From contig DCJC01000026.1 in NCBI GenBank assembly GCA_002317355.1, forward strand, positions 1 through 7,334: a stretch of DNA of 7,334 nt. Direction: 5' to 3'. Origin of the DNA: Prevotellaceae bacterium UBA1710. GTDB taxonomy: Bacteria; Bacteroidota; Bacteroidia; Bacteroidales; Bacteroidaceae. The notes below the pieces were generated by a model. The model did not search any database. It had not been told where the DNA came from and saw only the letters and a program-made list of their open reading frames with translations. Of this stretch, positions 4,542 to 7,334 are shown in pieces (the first letter of the stretch is position 1; each line of letters begins with the position of its first letter). A program made the translations under genes and the position numbers.

Positions 4542-7334
4542 TTAGAAGTTCAAGTTAAGGTTGAGAGTGTAAGTGCGTGGACGTGGGTAGAGGCTGCCTT
4601 CAACGCCACCTGTCTGTTCAGGATCAAGACCTTTGTACTTTGTGATTGTAAATGCATTGCTCACGCTTGCAGATAAGCGTCCGCCGATTCCCTTGTAGTT
4701 TGCACTCTTGAAGAGGTTGTTGAAACTATAGCCGAGAGTGATGTTATCGCAACGGATGTAGCTTGCATTCTGCACGAAGTAGTCGCTGTGACCATAGAGA
4801 TAGCTGTTCCAGCCAAGGTCACGGATGTCCTGTGTTGTGTTCTGGTTGTACCAACCATTGTAGTCACGGCAAACAGCTGCAACGTTTACGCGTCCTGACT
4901 TAAGCTCATTGTAAACATAGCCACCGAATGAGCCACGGAGATTCATGCCGAAGTCCCAGTTCTTGTACTGAACACGTGTGCTGAGACCGCCAGCCCATGG
5001 ATGGTTGATTGACTTGTACCAGTATTTGTCGTTCTCATCGATAACGCCATTGCCATCGCGGTCAACAAACACGCCCTGAATTGGCTTGCCCGCCTTGTCG
5101 TAAACCTGCTGATATACATAGAACGAGTTTGTTGGGCGACCAACTTTCTGCCAAGACACTGTGCCTTCGTGATTTACCCAGCCGTCAACCTTGTCGTTGC
5201 CTCCGTAGAGCTCATCTACACGATTCTTGTTGTAAGCAGCATTGAAGCTTACCTCCCAGTACCAATCCTTTGTTACGACTGGACGAGCAGTGAGAGAGAG
5301 CTCGACGCCGCGGTTGCTCATAGAACCCACGTTAGAGAATACTGTGCGGTCGAAGTTAGAACCTGTTGGCACTGTGTTCTTGTTGAAAAGGTCTGTAGTC
5401 TTGCGGTAATAAACGTCAGCTGAGAACGTGAAGCGCTGGTTCAAGAAACCGAGGTCGATACCTGCGTTGTATGTAGTGGTTGTCTCCCAACGAATCTCAT
5501 CGTTGTAAGCGTTTGGCTTTGCCATGTGTCCGTCAAGACCTGCGATTGGATAGAGGTAATTGCCGTTCTTGTTGCCTGTGTAAGTAGCGAGGTAGTAGAA
5601 GTCGCGGCCGATGTCTTGCTGACCAGTCTTACCCCAGCCGAGACGGAGCTTCATGTCGCTCACGCTTTCTGCGTTCTTCATGAACGCCTCGTCTTTGATA
5701 CGCCAAGCAAAAGCTGCTGATGGGAAGAAGCCCCACTTATTGCCTTTAGCAAAACGGCTTGAACCGTCGTTACGACCTGTGAAAGTGAAGAGGTAGCGGT
5801 TCAAGAGCGTATAGTTCACACGACCAAAGAACGACACGATGTAGCTTTCGCTTCCCCATGGAGAATAAACTGCGTCACGGAGATCAAGCTCGCCGTCCGA
5901 GTTGAGGAATGCGCCTGGATTTGTTCCAAAGTCTGAATAAACGCTATTCTTATAGCTGTATGAATCCTCATGACCAGTGTACTTGAGCTTGCTCCACTCG
6001 TAGCCACCCATGACATTGAGGGCGTGAGTCTCTCCCCAAGAGTGATCGTAGTTGGCAAATGCCTGAAGCTGGAGACTGTGCTTGTCCTCTGTGTTGTACT
6101 TTCCGTATCCATAGTAACCACACGATGTAGTGTAGCGTGGCTGGCAGTAGTACTTCTTTCCCGATGCAGATGTGTAGAAGAGGTCGCCAGTAGTCTCGTC
6201 ACCAGAAGTCCATTCGCCGCTGAGGTTGAGGTTGAAACTCAAATCCTCGAAGCCGTGAACCTTATACTTTGTTTCTACATTGCCAATGAACACCCAAGCT
6301 TTCTTCTCGAATGAATTGTGACCAGAAGCAACCTGCTCGACTGGGTTCTTTGGACCATTTGTTGTGTATGGATAGTCCGCATCGTTCTGACCTGCGTCCT
6401 TGAGCCATTCAAAGTAACCTCCGAAATTCTTGTAAGCCTCGTCAGCGCTCTTAACAGGCTGAGTAGGGTCCATATTCACAGCATCTCCGATTGGGGCAGA
6501 GCCTGGATTTGTCCAGCTTGTGACAAACTTGCCGTTCACGTTGAATGTGAGGTGCTTGTCAAGAAGCTCTGGAGTAAGGCTCAAGCCTGCTGTGAAACGC
6601 TTGTAGTCAGAGCTCTTTATGATACCTTCCTGTCCGGTGAAGCCTGCGCTAACGCGATAAGGCATTGTAAACACTTTAGGATCCTTAGCCTTGATGCCAC
6701 CCTGAACAGTAACGTTATGATCATGGTTCACACCTGTGCGGAAGATTTCCTTCTGCCAGTCTGTATCGTATGTGCCAGCGCTCTCAACAGGATTGCCTTC
6801 TGCGTCACGCTCCTTCCAACCGAGGTGGTTCCAAGCTTCGCTTCCCTTTCCATAATTCTCTTCAATGAATTTTCTGTACTCAGAAGCGTTCATCACATCC
6901 ATCGACTTTGTTCTTGTTGCGAATGATACGCTACCTGCATAGCTTACCTTGACTGGTGTCGATGCGTTGCCCTTCTTTGTTGTGATGAGGATGACTCCGT
7001 TAGAACCACGGCTACCATAGATAGCGCAGGCTGAGGCATCCTTCAGCACTGTGAACGACTCGATGTCGGCTGGATTGACAAGCGAGAGTGGGTTTGACAA
7101 TCCCTTAGTGTCATTGTTGTCAAGTGCCATACCATCGATTACTATGAGAGGTTTTGTACTTGCATTGAGCGAAGCACCACCACGAATGACAATCTGTGCG
7201 CCAGCACCCGGCTCACCGCTGCCCATGTTGACATTCACGCCTGCAACTTTTCCTTGGATGAGTTCCTGAGGACTGGTAATCATGCCACGGTTCTTCTCGT
7301 CTGGCTTGAATGTAGCCACTGAGCCTGTCATGTC
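4542..7334 (-). CDS. susC: SusC-family TonB-dependent outer-membrane oligosaccharide transporter, N-terminus outside window
   Basis: The visible part is 930 residues plus a TAA stop. SusC imports oligosaccharides through the outer membrane, gated by SusD and powered by TonB-ExbBD. The first 125 or so visible residues are the plug domain: SPQELIQGKVAGV, then the SusC/RagA signature PLIVIDG, NPADIESFTVLKDASA and IYGSRGSNGVILITTKKG. The rest is the 22-strand barrel, with family motifs such as GRNDGSSRF, WGFFPSAAFAWR and LGWGKTGQQDIG, and a C-terminal aromatic residue (LNLNLNF) as expected of an outer-membrane barrel. An EF-hand-like loop, DRDGNGVIDEND, lies at 5028-5063. The reading frame stays open to the right edge: the Met at 7331 is internal, preceded by Asp. 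Full SusC proteins are about 1000 residues, so roughly 70-120 are missing: the signal peptide, the carboxypeptidase-regulatory-like domain and the TonB box. The starch substrate is inferred from the downstream genes. Confidence 0.97.
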   Translation of the reverse strand, partial: DMTGSVATFKPDEKNRGMITSPQELIQGKVAGVNVNMGSGEPGAGAQIVIRGGASLNASTKPLIVIDGMALDNNDTKGLSNPLSLVNPADIESFTVLKDASACAIYGSRGSNGVILITTKKGNASTPVKVSYAGSVSFATRTKSMDVMNASEYRKFIEENYGKGSEAWNHLGWKERDAEGNPVESAGTYDTDWQKEIFRTGVNHDHNVTVQGGIKAKDPKVFTMPYRVSAGFTGQEGIIKSSDYKRFTAGLSLTPELLDKHLTFNVNGKFVTSWTNPGSAPIGDAVNMDPTQPVKSADEAYKNFGGYFEWLKDAGQNDADYPYTTNGPKNPVEQVASGHNSFEKKAWVFIGNVETKYKVHGFEDLSFNLNLSGEWTSGDETTGDLFYTSASGKKYYCQPRYTTSCGYYGYGKYNTEDKHSLQLQAFANYDHSWGETHALNVMGGYEWSKLKYTGHEDSYSYKNSVYSDFGTNPGAFLNSDGELDLRDAVYSPWGSESYIVSFFGRVNYTLLNRYLFTFTGRNDGSSRFAKGNKWGFFPSAAFAWRIKDEAFMKNAESVSDMKLRLGWGKTGQQDIGRDFYYLATYTGNKNGNYLYPIAGLDGHMAKPNAYNDEIRWETTTTYNAGIDLGFLNQRFTFSADVYYRKTTDLFNKNTVPTGSNFDRTVFSNVGSMSNRGVELSLTARPVVTKDWYWEVSFNAAYNKNRVDELYGGNDKVDGWVNHEGTVSWQKVGRPTNSFYVYQQVYDKAGKPIQGVFVDRDGNGVIDENDKYWYKSINHPWAGGLSTRVQYKNWDFGMNLRGSFGGYVYNELKSGRVNVAAVCRDYNGWYNQNTTQDIRDLGWNSYLYGHSDYFVQNASYIRCDNITLGYSFNNLFKSANYKGIGGRLSASVSNAFTITKYKGLDPEQTGGVEGSLYPRPRTYTLNLNLNF

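Noticed and set aside
6318..6926. 202-codon open frame on the plus strand
   Set aside because: Antisense to conserved SusC plug and barrel sequence; composition is that of a shadow frame.
7329..7331. Met codon as the start of SusC
   Set aside because: The frame continues to the window edge with Asp before it, and the protein would lack a signal peptide and start inside the region before the plug.

Overview
The window is a single-strand stretch of a Bacteroidota starch-utilisation (Sus-type) polysaccharide utilisation locus. All five genes lie on the minus strand and read right to left: susC (3' part only), susD, susE, a susF-like gene, and the first 136 codons of a GH13 alpha-amylase. The host is most likely a gut or rumen Bacteroidales, with a Prevotella-like or Muribaculaceae-like protein style. 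This rests on the SusC/SusD pair, the short lipoprotein signals followed by acidic residues, the AT-rich start contexts without a clear Shine-Dalgarno sequence, and the moderate GC content. The genus call is an impression, not a demonstrated result.

Layout, in transcription order. At 7334-4542 is SusC, a TonB-dependent outer-membrane oligosaccharide importer that has lost its N-terminus to the window edge. After 11 nt comes SusD (4530-2824), the surface lipoprotein lid that binds starch over the SusC pore. After 51 nt comes SusE (2772-1546), and after 22 nt a SusF-like protein (1523-498). Both are surface starch-binding lipoproteins, each with two C-terminal carbohydrate-binding modules. An 87-nt gap follows, holding a perfect 12-bp inverted repeat with a T-rich tract. 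The amylase gene starts 12 nt beyond that stem, at 410, and runs off the left edge.

How it works together (family knowledge): SusD/E/F capture starch or malto-oligosaccharides at the surface, an alpha-amylase cuts them, and SusC imports the products with TonB energy. Close spacing and the absence of a recognisable Bacteroides-type promoter between genes suggest one transcript. The hairpin before the amylase suggests that the enzyme is made at a lower or separately tuned level than the binding and transport proteins.

The system itself is well known; I see no wholly new system here. The points worth a second look are the terminator-like hairpin directly in front of the amylase, the amylase signal peptide (it looks like a signal peptidase I type, not the lipoprotein type of SusG), the short two-module SusF and its relation to SusE, one SusE module lacking a motif the other three share, and an unusually cysteine-rich SusD. 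No RNA genes, CRISPR arrays, mobile elements or origins were seen. No gene-free stretch exceeds 90 bases.
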